Below are positions 11,601-23,479 of a stretch of DNA of 64,000 bases, one piece after another. The translations under genes and the position numbers were made by a program. The notes beneath the pieces are model-generated. The model did no database searches. It was not told where the DNA came from and saw only the letters and a list, made by a program, of their open reading frames with translations. Source of the DNA: Stagonosporopsis chrysanthemi (taxonomy: Eukaryota > Ascomycota > Dothideomycetes > Pleosporales > Didymellaceae); contig JAFISE010000040.1 in assembly GCA_022560025.1 (NCBI GenBank), forward strand, positions 157,300 through 221,299, written 5' to 3'. The stretch's first letter is position 1. Each line of letters opens with the position of its first letter.

Positions 11601-14600
11601 AGGTGCTACTCTTGCGTAAAACCACCTGTAGCAGTTGTCGAATCGCTTGAGACGGATCTTTTTCTGGAGCTGTTGTCCGGTGCGCAACGACTTGTTCCAC
11701 TGCTCAAGATACGACTCGCGGTCGTCCGGATGAATCGACTCCCATGGATCCTGGAGGACCTGGCGAGTGTCTTGACCTCCATAAATAAGAAATTTCGAAT
11801 TCACCCATGTGGTAGCACCTGTTGTTGGCGCGGCCGTGAATATCTGCACAGGGAGCGAATCAATGATTGTGCGGAGGAGGCTTTCTGATGGTGGGGGCAT
11901 GTCGAAGGTCTCGGTGATCGAGTTTCTTCTTCCATGTCCAGGAACGGTAGCTGTACGGCCTCCAGGAGTCGTCGCTGTCGGCAACGATTGAAATGACGAC
12001 CCAAAATCGGCGCCGTATGAGTGCAAGAGCGAATGACCGCGCTGATGCTGGGTTTTCTTTCCTGAGCTTGACGGGTCATCTTTGGAAGTTCCCTGCTCGT
12101 TCTTTGGCGTCGGAACATCCTCGTCGTAGTACTGGACGACTGGATTGACGCTAGCTCGTTTCTCTACCTTCTTCTCGGCTGCCTTCGATTGGCTCGGGGC
12201 CCTTGTCGGCCTCTTCTGTGCATCAAAATAGCTTTCGACGGCGTCGCTCCCTGCAAGGTGGCCTGGGGTGCTGCCGATAGAGTTCTTACTCGAGAATCCC
12301 AAAGAGGCAGCGTCCCATCCAGGTGTGCCAGTGATTGAGCCACCAGGACTGTGCTTGGAACGACCAGAATAGTCGGAAGGACTCGTAACACTTCCAGCTG
12401 CCGAGTGTGAGATATCCCCAAGGTCGATGTGTAGAAGATCGTCAAGGCTCTCGGGGTCTGATGTATTGGTGCTACCAGGACCCTGCCCTGTTATTCGCCT
12501 CTGCCTAGCGGAGTTGATTTGAATCAAGGCATTTGTAAATTGCCAGGCGTTTGAAAACGACGTTGCAAGGTGGGGCGCTAAGTGCTTGAGCGAATTTGTG
12601 AGGCTTCGAGGGTACGGTACGACAGGCGATAGAATGGAGAGAATGGCGATTGGAGCTCTGCGGGTGAAGTTGTCCTTCTGGTGTGTTGAAGTATCTGAAT
12701 GTTGTTCAGACTGTCGGCGAGATAGCTTTGGCGTCTGTGCTGGCGTACCTGTTTCACCGTTATGCATGATTTGAGACAGGGTAGGATGGATAAGAGGAAT
12801 GTGGGTGACGGTGCTAGCCCTGTCTACACCAATGGCTTCGACAACACCATACTGTGTATAGTCTTGAGGAGACTTGGAAGGATTAAAGGTCTCCTCGTCG
12901 ACGTTGCTAGTCGTAAAGAAGGGGTTTGCTTCAGCATCATTCTGTATCGCCGGCGATGGAGCGGGCGACTGCGCCCAAGGGGATGCTGGGTACTGTTCGT
13001 ATTCCTCGTAACGAGGTTGCAATGCAAGACTGCCTATACCCAAGCTTCCTGGCTTGAAAGCGACTCCAGCATGGCTCCGTGCAGCTGTACTTTTTTCGGT
13101 GGACGTTTTGTTCTCTTCTGATTTTTCTTTCTCGGCCAGATCTTCACGAGAAGTGGATATGGACGTAGAGTAATCTCGCGTCAAGGTAACCACGCGTCCT
13201 CGCTCTAGAACGCGATTTACCCCGGTGTTGTCTATCAGGGCGTCTGGTTCGTGGTCAAGGGCGCGTAATACACTAAAGACGGTGGTGGGCGTTGTCGGCT
13301 CTCCACCCACACTCGAGAAGTCCGGATCACTGAACGAGGGATTGTGGGTGGAGGTTTTGGTGAAGCCGGGGAAGGGTGACGAGGATCCATCGAAAGACGC
13401 CTGAGAGACCTGCCTGAGGGGATGGTCTCTCGCAGGCGCTTGTGGTGCATGACTAGCAGCTCGAAGGGGCCCACGTGGCCGAACGTGCATCGTCGGTGTA
13501 GGTGCGTCTGTCTCGTTCTTCTGTCGCTCGTAGCCGGCAAAGGAGTGGTGCGAAAAAAGCTTTGGTCTCCTATCTGGGATCGCAGTAGCAGGTCTTTCCT
13601 CTGGCTGTGGTGTGGCCTGTTGCACTCTGATGGTTTGACTTTTGGCGCCTGGAGTCTCTTGGTATGCAGCAGCACGGGGGCTATTCCCCTGGCCAAATGT
13701 CGCGTTCCAGGTAGTCTTCTGCCCCCATGGTACGTTTTCGATATCAGAGGCGTCTGCAGGTACGGCCAATGTTGCTCGTTCTGCGCCATAGCAGTCCCGC
13801 ATGATGGTGGTCACGGCGGTCCACCATGCTGCGAGTCCAGGTTCAGCGCTAAGCTGTAGGACCAGCTCATAGAGATTAGGGCTAGGGTAGCGAGGATCTT
13901 CAATCTCAGCAAAGGAATAGCCCCTCTCGCCCGGCGCGAACGGTGTTGTCGATGCAGTAGGTGTACTAGACTCTGATGCAATGCTGTCCTTGGGCACGGC
14001 CCATTCTCTGGAGTAGATAGCTGACACGGTGGGCGACAGGTTGGTGAAGGGCATGTGGAAAGAGGAGGCCCATCTTGGCGTACTAGGGACCGTAGGGAAT
14101 GGGTAGGACGGCGTTCTTAAGGCTTGGTAGCCAGCAGGTGTGGGTGGCACACTGCCACGGATGGTCCTTGCGGATTCTGTCGACTCGGTAGATGTGGTTG
14201 CACCAGTCGGCAGTGGGCTCGGAGTGCTGGCGAAGGCTCCCTCGAGGGTTGGTGACAAGGCTGAGACCGGTTCTTCTTTAATCGGTGATACTCTGCGAGC
14301 ACCCAAGCCTGTGTTAGCTGCATTGCTGGAGACATTCCGCATGCGCTCGCGCTGCTGCTGCTGCAGGATCTTCAGTTGCAAATTGCGCAGGCGCTCAATC
14401 TCGAGCTCGTCGGGCGACACCTGGCCTGGAGACGCAACGTGTGCAGTCGGTCTCCCGTCGTTGGCGACCGCAGTGTCGTCCTCGCTCATGTCGGTGTCAG
14501 TCTCGGTGGCTGATGCATCGTCGTCTTCGGGGCGCGGACCAGGCGAGCGCGGGTCCTCTGCAGGCGACGACCGGGGCACGGCAGCGCTGCGAGGCAGGCG

Positions 14601-14855
14601 CGGGAGCGGCGGGCGAGGTGGCGCGGTGGGCGAGGCGTGTTGCGAGGTGGGCGATGAGTTGGTCGAAGAGGCGGTGACATCAGTCGACGGCGGCAGCTGG
14701 TGTTCTCTGGTCATGTTCTCAGTCGCATCCCCCTGTCCCCCTCGATGGCGCAAGAGAGAAGGTGTTGTTGCAAGGGGCCCGGCCCGGATGGTGTGGACAT
14801 TCGATGGGCGGGCGGTATGGCAGAGCTGCGTCGAGTCGAGGGTGCGTGCGGCCAA
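8648..14855 (-). CDS. Hybrid histidine kinase (split GAF-like, PAS-PAS-HisKA-HATPase-REC)
   Basis: Two-component phosphorelay sensor: autophosphorylates on His, then passes phosphate to its own receiver Asp and on to a Ypd1-type carrier. Exons 14855-9132, 9082-8969 and 8920-8648 (introns of 49 and 48 bp) give 2,036 residues; a start at Met 14714 (MTREHQL) would give 1,989 and may be the true one. Counting from that Met: a disordered N-terminus; a GAF-like half at ~278-335 (NLYELVLQLSAEPGLAAWW) whose second half (IAILSILSPVVPYP) appears only at ~685; PAS at ~940-1050 and ~1065-1130; HisKA with MSHEIRTPLNG at ~1280; HATPase with N-box VVGNAIKFTEKG, DTGRGF and GTGLGLAI; and a C-terminal receiver with LLVEDNQ, the DLHMP phospho-Asp and VTKP, rebuilt across both introns. 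All catalytic residues are intact. No membrane segments, so it is probably cytosolic. The PAS arrangement recalls S. pombe Mak1-like kinases; the fungal group is not assigned. Confidence 0.95.
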
Positions 14856-17747
14856 TCCGTCGAGATGCTGCTGGATGACGTCGACGAGAAAAGCGCTCTG
14901 AGGGCTCCAGCCAAAAGTACGGCCAAATGCGCGCCACTAAATTCGCCGGGGCCACGCAACGCAGCGCAGCACAGCAACGGACGGGACTGAGGGCGCGGCT
15001 TCCTTGCGCCGGGCGATGGGCGACGGGGAGTGCTGGCAGCAGAATTGGCAATGGGATGGTGGGCTAATCGCTCCCCTGTGGATCCCAGCACATTCAGGGA
15101 ACTGGAACTGGAGCTGGGGCTGGAACAGTTAGGCGGCACGCGGGAGCTGCAAGTGCATTTGCGGCCAGTAGGCCAGAAACGCGCGACAACACTAGGCCTG
15201 CGCTGCTGCTACAAGGCACGCCTAGGAGATGTGCAGGAACAGACCGCAATTCGCAGCAGCGCGCGACGAGCCTCTGCAGCCTCCTGGACTGGACGGACGG
15301 CCGACCGCCACCTGGAGCGGACAGCGCCTTTACGTCACCGGGGGGCACCAAGCCTGAAGGACTCTGATTTGCGAATGCCTGCAGCCGGTAGACTCGGCGC
15401 CGTCTCACCCGTCGAAACAAGCAGCCTCGCGCTGGGCCTCTGCGGCGCGCAATATTGAAACACACACACACACACACACATACACACACACTTGTCACAC
15501 ACCGCGCCCTCGCCTGTCCTCGTGGCGCTGCAGAGGGCCTCGCAACACCTGCTGTGCCGGCGCGACCAACAATCGGCAGCCCGTCGGCGTGTGGCTGATG
15601 TCAGGGTGTGTGGCTCCATCGTCAGCCGTAGCTTCGCAGCTGCCAACCGGCAAGCGCCGGTCCCTGGCACGTCGCCGCGCCGAGTGCTTCAACCTGAAGA
15701 GCCTCACGGCGTCGATAGGCCTCAACCTCACGATGGTCTCGGGTTATGCGCTAGTCGTGCGATGCTGTTGCAGTGAGTGCTCGGCTGTGAACGCCGGCGC
15801 ACCGCCACACCGGATTCCCAAGCCCATGTTGCCGCATCGTGACAGGTGTTGACAGCCTGTCCCTGTCTGACCGCTATCGATTCATTTATGTAGTGTTTAA
15901 TAAGTGCTCAGTCCCTCATTCCCTGGACCTCACCCCCGACGCCATCCGCGGAGCGCACCACAACACCGGCCGTGTGTGCATACCCCAGACACGATCGAGT
16001 CCAGCGCCTCTGCACAGCGCAGATCTAGACTCCCGTGCACCGCGTCGATTCGCCTCCCCATAGTCTAGACACAACTGCACGCAGCTCCCGCGCATATAGA
16101 GTCCAGCCCTAACGTCTCTGACAGCCGCCCGGTGTTTCGGTTTTTCCAGACCGCAACCTCACCCCTCGCAGCACCTCGCGAGCAAGGTCGCAAAACAAAC
16201 ATTTCAATTACTCGACCGGAAGGGTAGATCCGGCAGACCATCAGACCACGTCCCCACTTAGCGGCCCAACCCACGTGGAAACGATTAGTCGCTCTGAATC
16301 AGAGTGGAGGGCCGAATCGATCCAAGCAAACCCTTCGCCGTTGATACGGGTCCATGACGGGTGACGCAATTGAATCTATTGAATACCGATACCGATGTGG
16401 TGGACACTGACAGCACAGTAACCAGCAAGCCCGGGCGGCACCAAGATGCTATCTGCAGATTGCGAATTTCCAGAAGCCTCAAACGCTAAATTACGCGAAT
16501 CGCCTCTATATACATGTACTTACGGTGAGTGACCATGAGCACCGATATCCAAGCCCGTAGATATACAGCAATCCAGGGAACAGGGTTCATCACCGCACGA
16601 ACACGCGCTAGTCGCTCCGGTATCGAGATCATATAGAACACCATCTCGCAATACCCAGCACTACACCCGAAGCAGCCCCCATACTACGCTGCATACTACG
16701 CTGCAAGACCCTGGGGATTCAAGAGCTACCAGCAATTCGGGTTTACAATAACCTCAACATCACTTCACCCACTATCCACTCTCATCCCGCCGCTCAGTCT
16801 CTTCGCACCACATCTACATATACAGCTCTGTCCATCTACAACATGCATACTAGGCCGCATTGATTGCTGCATCGAGCCAAGTCAGCCTGCAGAAGCGGTG
16901 TGCGGACGCGCTATTTCCAAGTCGTTGGTGAACCATACACAGTAATAGCCGGTCTGACCAGGCACGGACACAGGCACGGACATAGGCACAGACACCAATG
17001 CAGATGCAGCTACACCTGCAGAGTATGTACGAGATCTCGGTCATAGAAGGCGGCCTACCTTCTCGATTTCTGAACGGGAAGCCTTCTAGACTACTCGGCG
17101 GCGGTCTTTTAAGACAACCATCCTCAGCCACGAGGGTTCTTTTGACTAAACCACATCCATACTCATGATTTACAGAGCTCCAAGATAGTGTAGCACATTT
17201 CCATACAGGGCAGAACGAGTAAGTGTACAACAACTCCGCAGTATGCACACACAAATTGCACCCCCTGTGTGGTAATAGCCACGTGACCCCAAGAAGTCAA
17301 TACCAGACATCAAAGTACTCGATGTTCTGATTAATCCTGCATGTCTGCATCTCAGTGCCGGGCCTTTTGTAGTGCCCCATGCGCGCAACGTCCGAAGACT
17401 CGGCACTAACACCAGCGCCAACACGAAGGTGGCAGCACAAGCCGGCTCCTCGTCTTGCATGTGTAGTTCAGGAGCATGGGCTAGGTAGGGCAAGCATGGG
17501 TAGGAGAGCAGTGAATAAGTGAATGTAAAAGGGGGCTGATTACGCAGTTCTATATAGTGACGCAGGAGAGGTGTATAGACAGAGGAATTATATACAGGAG
17601 AAGAAAAAAGAAGTTCTGGAGAGCAGGAGACAGAGAGAAACAAGGAAAAGAAAACGGCAGGAAAAGGGAGATGGTATAATTAGAACCCCCTCCCCCCCTC
17701 CCCCCAACGATCCCACCACATCCATCGTCGTTGGCGTCAAACACATA
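14856..17747. other. Long (2.9 kb) gene-free region upstream of the histidine kinase
   Basis: No conserved protein is readable on either strand. It contains a CA microsatellite at 15461-15491, Pro/Ala-like GC-rich DNA near the kinase start, and a purine-rich stretch around 17590-17670 just beyond the syp1 stop. It probably contains a long kinase leader/promoter and the syp1 3' end, and possibly a non-coding RNA. Confidence 0.5.
15461..15491. repeat. CA dinucleotide microsatellite
   Basis: About 15 CA units with one TA interruption at 15481, in the gene-free region upstream of the histidine kinase. Confidence 0.95.
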
Positions 17748-20719
17748 TTACACGCCCAGATACGTCCCGCTCACGATTCTCTTCACACTGGGTACATTCT
17801 TCCAGCTCCCCTTCTCCTCGGTCTCGACCTCACCCTCGCCCTTTTCCTCATCTGCAAACGGGTCCGCCTCCTTCTCCTCGTGCGTACTGACCGCCAGGCC
17901 GCTCCCGAGGCCCAAGCTCCCCTGCCCACTGAGCTCCCACCTCGCCTCGGTGTTACCGGGCCGGGCCTCGGTCTCCGTAATGAAGCGTGCGCGGATACTG
18001 CCCGCCGGCTGGCCGGGGGAGAGCGTCACGTCGCCCAGCCGCCAGTAGATGAGCGCCTTGTCGCGGGAGAAGGTACCTGCGGGTTTGGACTGGCAGGCTG
18101 TGGCTTTGGAGCCGGGCTCGAGGCGGATGATGAGGACGAGGTTGCGCACGGTGACGGACGGGGCGCCGTGCAGGTCAAAGGCTGGGTTGAGCGAGTAGTT
18201 GAGAATGGCCGAGAGCTGGGTGGGTTCGGGTTTCCATAGGGGACTCAGCAGAATGGGGGCCCAGGGGGCGACGCTGGAAGGGTCAATGTGCAGCTGGTAG
18301 TGGAATGCAACGGACGTTTTTGTGATTTTGGCTAGGTCGACGCTATAGTGACCTGGGTTCTCGGGGAGTTGCTCGATGAAGGCTGGGTTCGGTGCGACCT
18401 TTTCGAGCACCGGAAAGTTGTCCAGGCGGATGTGCTCTGTGCCAAAGGGGCCGGCGGAGAGGTCGATAGGGTTGAATGCGAGGGCTACCTGGCCAATTAC
18501 CATAGCCTTAGTGACGGTGCCTTGTTCGAACCACGCACTGACAGTCTCGACGAGCGAGGCGTTCAGCCCAGGCTCGTGCAGGTCCGGGTGCTTGACCGTT
18601 GCGCTAGCGGAGCTGCTCAAGGATCGGCCCGAACGAATGGACTGAGTGTCTGATGCCGGGGCGGCATGTTCGTCAGAGAGCAAGGCTCTGTGGGGGAGCT
18701 TAAAAACTGGTGAAGCGGGTTGTGGAGGAGGAATGAGCGATGGGAACACGGTAGGCGAGCTGGAGGATGGGAATGTGGCGCTCGATGGAGCCGAACCAGT
18801 GGCAGGGAGTGCTGGTGGGGGCGACTCTCCTATGCTCTGCAACTCAGGGAGAGCGGGATTCGGTACGAATATCGTGTTACGAACATCACGGCGTCCCCGT
18901 AGTGTGCTGTTACGCTTGGGCTGGGCCGCTTGCTATGATCTCATTAGGCCGAGATATTCCCATAACTTGGTTCTTACTTACCGCACGCAGGGTGTTGACC
19001 ACACTGGCCATCGCGGCGTCATTGTCTTCTCCTTCTTCTTGAATTGGCGCGTTTCTGATATCGAGTTTGAATTGCGGTGCGGAATTGCCCTCGCCTTGAC
19101 TGCTAAGTGATGGTCAGTTTGTGGTCACGAGTCATGTTCAGGGATCTTCTTACAAACCAGCCTCGCGCTCGGCTTCTGTGATGGCGTCAAGGATTGACGG
19201 GGGCACAGAAAAACCCTCGGCATCTTTCTCAGGCTCCGCTGTTGGTTCTGCGATGGATGGAGGAGCAAGGGACTCGTTCAGCTCTGGTATCGAGTCTTGC
19301 GTCGTGCCGTTCACGGGAGGAGCGATTGCGTCGTTCTCTTTGGAGGTCGTGGTATCTAAGCCGTTCGGCTCGTCCACGTCGCGCGAAGGGGGAGGACGAT
19401 CTGGCGAAGGCGCTCTTTCAGACTCGCGTCTCGACGAGAGACGCCTCAGAGGCGAGCGAGGGCGATCTGCTGAGGCGCTGGGTGGTGGCAGGTCTTTGTC
19501 CTTGTTCTTGCTCTTTCCAAAACCGAACGCTGAGCCGAGATTGGAAGACGATTTCTGCTCAGGTGAAGCTGCGCGGCCGTACGGGTGAGCGCTCTGTCTC
19601 CGACGGCCCAGTACCGTGCCAAACCGCTTCAGTGGATTCGAGCTGTGCTTCTCTTCTTCTGTGGCTGGTCAGTGCTGTAGCTACAAGGTCAAGATTGAAG
19701 CGTACTGGAACCACTTTTCTGGCTACGCGCATCGTCTGCGGGGCTGGCTATTGAGGGCACTGGGGGCGGTACCAGGGTCCTCGCTGGAGAAGCAGGCACA
19801 GGAGGGTTGCTCATCTTGCGGTTTGCCTGGGGGATGTCTCCACTGCGCAGTCTCAGAGACCAGGTCTGGATCTCGTCTGCGGTCTCGATGGTCAGGAGCA
19901 CGTTGAGCGTCTCTTCTGCCGTGACCCTGCTCCTTTCGATCTGGTCGATCTCGTGTGTCTCGAACTGGGTCAGAGCATCGCGCAGATGGTTCAGGCGGCT
20001 CTCGTCGACGGCCTGCAGCTTTTCGTAGACGAACGGCGCCTGCGAGTCCCACTGCAACTCAGCACTCTGCTCTTCTTGCGCAGCCTCGCCAACCTCGGAG
20101 GGCCTCGCCTTCGCGCCCTTGGCCTTGAGCTTCTCCGACTTCTTCCGCGCGGCATCCAGCTCCTTGGCCATGGCCTGCAGGTTCCCGGACATGTTGCCCA
20201 TGGCCTGCACTTCGCGGTCGTTTGCGTAGAAGTCGCGCAGAGGCCGCTCGACGTCGGACTCGATCTTGCGCGCAAGGTGCTCGTGGGAGGCGGCAACGGC
20301 GCCGGTTGCGCTCACAATCTTCTGCCAGGGCACCGAGAAAATGCTGGTAGGCGTCAGTCAATGCGCGCCGCATGCACTTGGGCGCGCGCATACCCCAGTT
20401 CTGATGTATCGTCGGGCGGATGCCGGTTCGCCAGCTTCCGCAGGCCCTGGACATAGTGTTCCTCGACGCGGCGACGCTCCTGCGCATTGGTGAGCACCGT
20501 GTGGTAGGATGCATCGCTGCCGCGGTCTACGCACCTGCAGCCAGTCGGCAATCTGCGTGTTCAGCTGGCCCACGTGCCTCATGCGCCCATTGAGGACGTC
20601 GACGGCCTGCGCGGGCGAGAGGGTTTGCTACACACTGCGTGAGTCGACGCGGGATCCGGCACGAGGGCGTGGTGGCAGCTCACCAGCACTGCTGGGTACT
20701 CTTTGCGCTGGAGCTCCAT
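17748..20719 (-). CDS. syp1: Muniscin Syp1 (F-BAR plus mu-homology endocytic adaptor)
   Basis: Early clathrin-endocytosis adaptor at the plasma membrane; the F-BAR bends membrane and the mu-homology domain binds cargo and coat partners; in yeast it also tunes septins and polarity. Seven exons were assembled by phase: 20719-20684, 20627-20535, 20479-20394, 20343-19706, 19658-19154, 19102-18982 and 18932-17748, total 887 residues with no stop. Short first exons encode MELQRKEYPAVL, then SPAQAVDVLNGR and ERRRVEEHYVQGLRKL, the start of the F-BAR (~1-270), continuing through IFSVPWQKIVSATG and a long helical region. A Ser/Pro linker follows, including the RFGTVLGRRRQS motif and an APQFKLDIRNAPIQEE segment. 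The mu-homology domain fills about the last 280 residues and ends with GTYLGV. The gene is divergent from the Csk1-like kinase. Confidence 0.94.
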
Positions 20720-21680
20720 GGCGGCTGTGGGGGCGGGCGCACAGTCACGGGCGAGCTAGAGGGTCTCAATGGATGCGCTCACGGGAGCAGTTCGTCGCAC
20801 TCGTGGAGTGTCGTGACAGCTCCTCGATGGTACGTAATGAGGTTGGGGCTCGCCGTAACGCAATGCGGCTCTAGCTGCGGCCGACCCGGCATTGACGTAG
20901 GTCGTGCCGCGGAAACAAAATGATAAACGTGTTGTACCCCAGCGAGGATCCAGCGACACCGGGCGGGGGTATTCCCAGCGAGCGAGTAACTGGTACCAAC
21001 GAGGATGCGGTGGCCAGCCAGGAAATGCACATAGATGCGCTGGTACCTCTCAATCCACGCTGGTGGGCCCTGCTGCTTTGGGCCGTTAGACGGTTGGGCA
21101 CGCCAACTTTCTACACTCGCCTGACCGCCTCTTCGTGGAGTCAAAACAAAAACAACTCCTTCGTTCCTTCAGCAGACCAGATCAGATGGCCTCTCAAGAC
21201 TGGCGTGCCCGTTTTGCCTTTGCGGATCGCATGCGCGCTGTCACGAAAATGCAAGTACTACCATATCCACGTCCATGCACAGACCCCTGCTCCCAGCTGC
21301 AGCACAGGGAGCTCCTCGTAAGAACTACTGCTTCCATACGATATCGCGATTGCGACTCAATAATCACCGACGTTGCCCAAGGGACAGCTCTTGCAAGCCT
21401 CATTTTCCCTGCCATCTCGGTCTGCTCGGACCAAGCTCCACGAACGACCGTTGCCTGACAACGCTGGCTAACGCAGCTTGTTCGTTGTCAGGACCATGTT
21501 GTGCTCACAGGCAACCATATAAGCTCTTTCGACGCCCAGTGTGCTTCTCTTGTCACTTGTTTGCAATGCTGGCCTGCATCAAGCTAATTTTTCGCAGAAT
21601 AGACGCCTGCCATGCCTCCAATCCTTTGCTACCGGCAAGTGATGCGCACAGGGAAGCTATTACTGCCGAGACTAGCATAT
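20720..21680. other. Divergent promoter region, syp1 / Csk1-like kinase
   Basis: About 960 bp between divergent starts. Open frames here are short and unconserved. An upstream exon of the kinase could lie in the right half, given the trouble with its first exon. Confidence 0.5.
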
Positions 21681-22931
21681 ATGACGAAGCCCGCTCAATC
21701 GTACGAGGACTGCACCGATTTCCGGTGGCTGGTTAGTGACACTCTTTAGGAAGACTATGAAAGTTCAATCGACGAGAAGGCTGCAAGTTATCCTCCACGG
21801 TTCCTCCAGTTCCCTACAGCAGAGGTAAGTCCGCACATTGCATAATTCTTGCACAGTGGTCACTGACAAAGCCCAAGGACACCAAGTACGTACCCACTCC
21901 CGGCGCAATCACAGTGGGTATGTATCAGAATGCTCTCTACTATCGTGAGGGCCTCTTCTCTGCCATCTACAAGGCTCCTGCTTTGAACAACGATGGCTAC
22001 TTTCCAGAGGGTGCACCCGCGAGAGCCAATCTTGTCGCCCTCAAGATCACTTCGCCGACGATGATGGAGCCGCCGCACGACTCGAGGCGGGAAGCTGAAA
22101 TCCTGAAAAAGGCAGCATGTCCGAACGTTATCCGCCTCATCGACACCTTCCGAGAGGATGGTAACAAATTTGTCCTCGTCTTTCCATTTATGCCATTCGA
22201 TCTGAGTGTTGTGCTTCGCGAAGGAAAGTTCGCAAAGCCACAGATAAAGGTATGGTTGAAGGACCTATTTTCTGCCCTTGCGTTCATCCACGAGCACGGC
22301 ATAATCCACCGCGATATCAAGCCTTCAAATATATTACTGCAGAGTATCGATGGCCCAGCCTACCTCGCAGACTTCGGCATCGCTTGGGCGCCAGACGTGT
22401 CAAGCACTGAGGTACCAGACGCAAAGATCACAGATGTAGGCACAACATGCTACCGGCCGCCAGAGCTGTTGTTCGGCAACAAAGCGTACGATTGCACCCT
22501 TGATCTATGGGCAGCTGGGTGTACCGTTGCGGAGATACTAGACCCCAGCCACCCAACTTTGTTTGATTCTGGAGAACTCGGAAGCGACCTGGCGCTGCTG
22601 CAAAGTATCTTCAAGAAGCTGGGCACACCGACCTTGACTCGATGGCCTGTAAGTGCACCGGATTCTAGTGAAGCCGGCCATCAGCTGACAAGGAACAGGA
22701 GGCAGCAAAATTCCCAGACTGGGGCAAGGTGGAGTTCCACGAGTACCCTGAAGAGCATTGGGGGAAGTTGTTGCCACGCGTATCTGAAGAAGGGCAGGAC
22801 CTTGTCTCAGAGCTCGTCCGGTACGAGAGCGGTGCGCGCATGAAGGCGTTGAAGGTGAGCACGTGTACCGGCCTCGAAGAATGCTAGACTGACTGGATTA
22901 GGTTCTCGAGCACGCCTACTTTCGCGACTAG
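21681..22931 (+). CDS. CDK-activating-kinase-like (Cak1/Csk1 type) protein kinase
   Basis: Ser/Thr kinase resembling fungal Csk1/Cak1, which phosphorylates the T-loop of cyclin-dependent kinases. Secure exons are 21878-22648, 22699-22854 and 22902-22931, plus an exon ending at 21824. The domain shows VALKIT (ATP Lys), HEHGIIHRDIKPSNILL, ADFGIAW, an activation segment KITDVGTTCYRPPELLFG and a closing HAYFRD. A PPE replaces the usual APE. The 5' end is uncertain: the first plausible Met (21681, MTKPAQSYEDC) is in frame with the exon before 21824 but is separated from it by an in-frame TAG at 21747-21749. A 45 or 48 bp intron starting with GTTAGT at 21732 would remove the stop (351 or 350 residues), but its acceptor would be a weak GAG or AAG. 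An unseen upstream exon is the alternative. Confidence 0.82.
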
Positions 22932-23479
22932 CGACCGACGCTTTCAATAGCAAGTAAATAATGGGAGGCAGATTTCAACGTACATAGACATTTAGATTCA
23001 CCCAGCAACATACCCAGTAAATAACCGTTAAGCATAAAATGACTCGTATCTCTTGCAGAGAACAACAACACCTCATGCGTGATGTACCAGGAAGCTCGTT
23101 CGTTTATTCGGTCGTTTTCAGGGATGCACCTACGAAGTAGCTTTCGCTCATAGAGCCTGACACTCTTAAGACAAGGTTACTATCCACTACAGTGCCTCCT
23201 CGCTGCGATGTGAGTCGTGTGCATTGTGGCAGCGGCTGATGCACGGGTGACATGTGCGCTAGCTGACGCAGGGACGCTTTGTAGGGCTGGACCTTGCGCC
23301 TTCGTCATTGTCATTTAACCAAACAACCACTCGCACGAACGTGGACCAATAAATCTAAAGAGTTCGGAACCGCCTTCATGAGATCCCCATCCAGATAGCA
23401 GCTGCCTGGCGTCCACAGCTCTCCACCCCCCTCACCACGCTCCGGACTGCTACCCCTCCGCGCTGGACCTCCTCTCAAC
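22932..23479. other. Intergenic region, kinase to hymA
   Basis: About 550 bp on the 5' side of hymA, pyrimidine-rich near 23395-23475 just before the start, as in many fungal promoters. No gene seen. Confidence 0.5.

Noticed and set aside
14140..14901. 253-codon plus-strand ORF opposite the kinase N-terminus
   Set aside because: GC-driven shadow; peptide is Ser/Gly/Arg low complexity.
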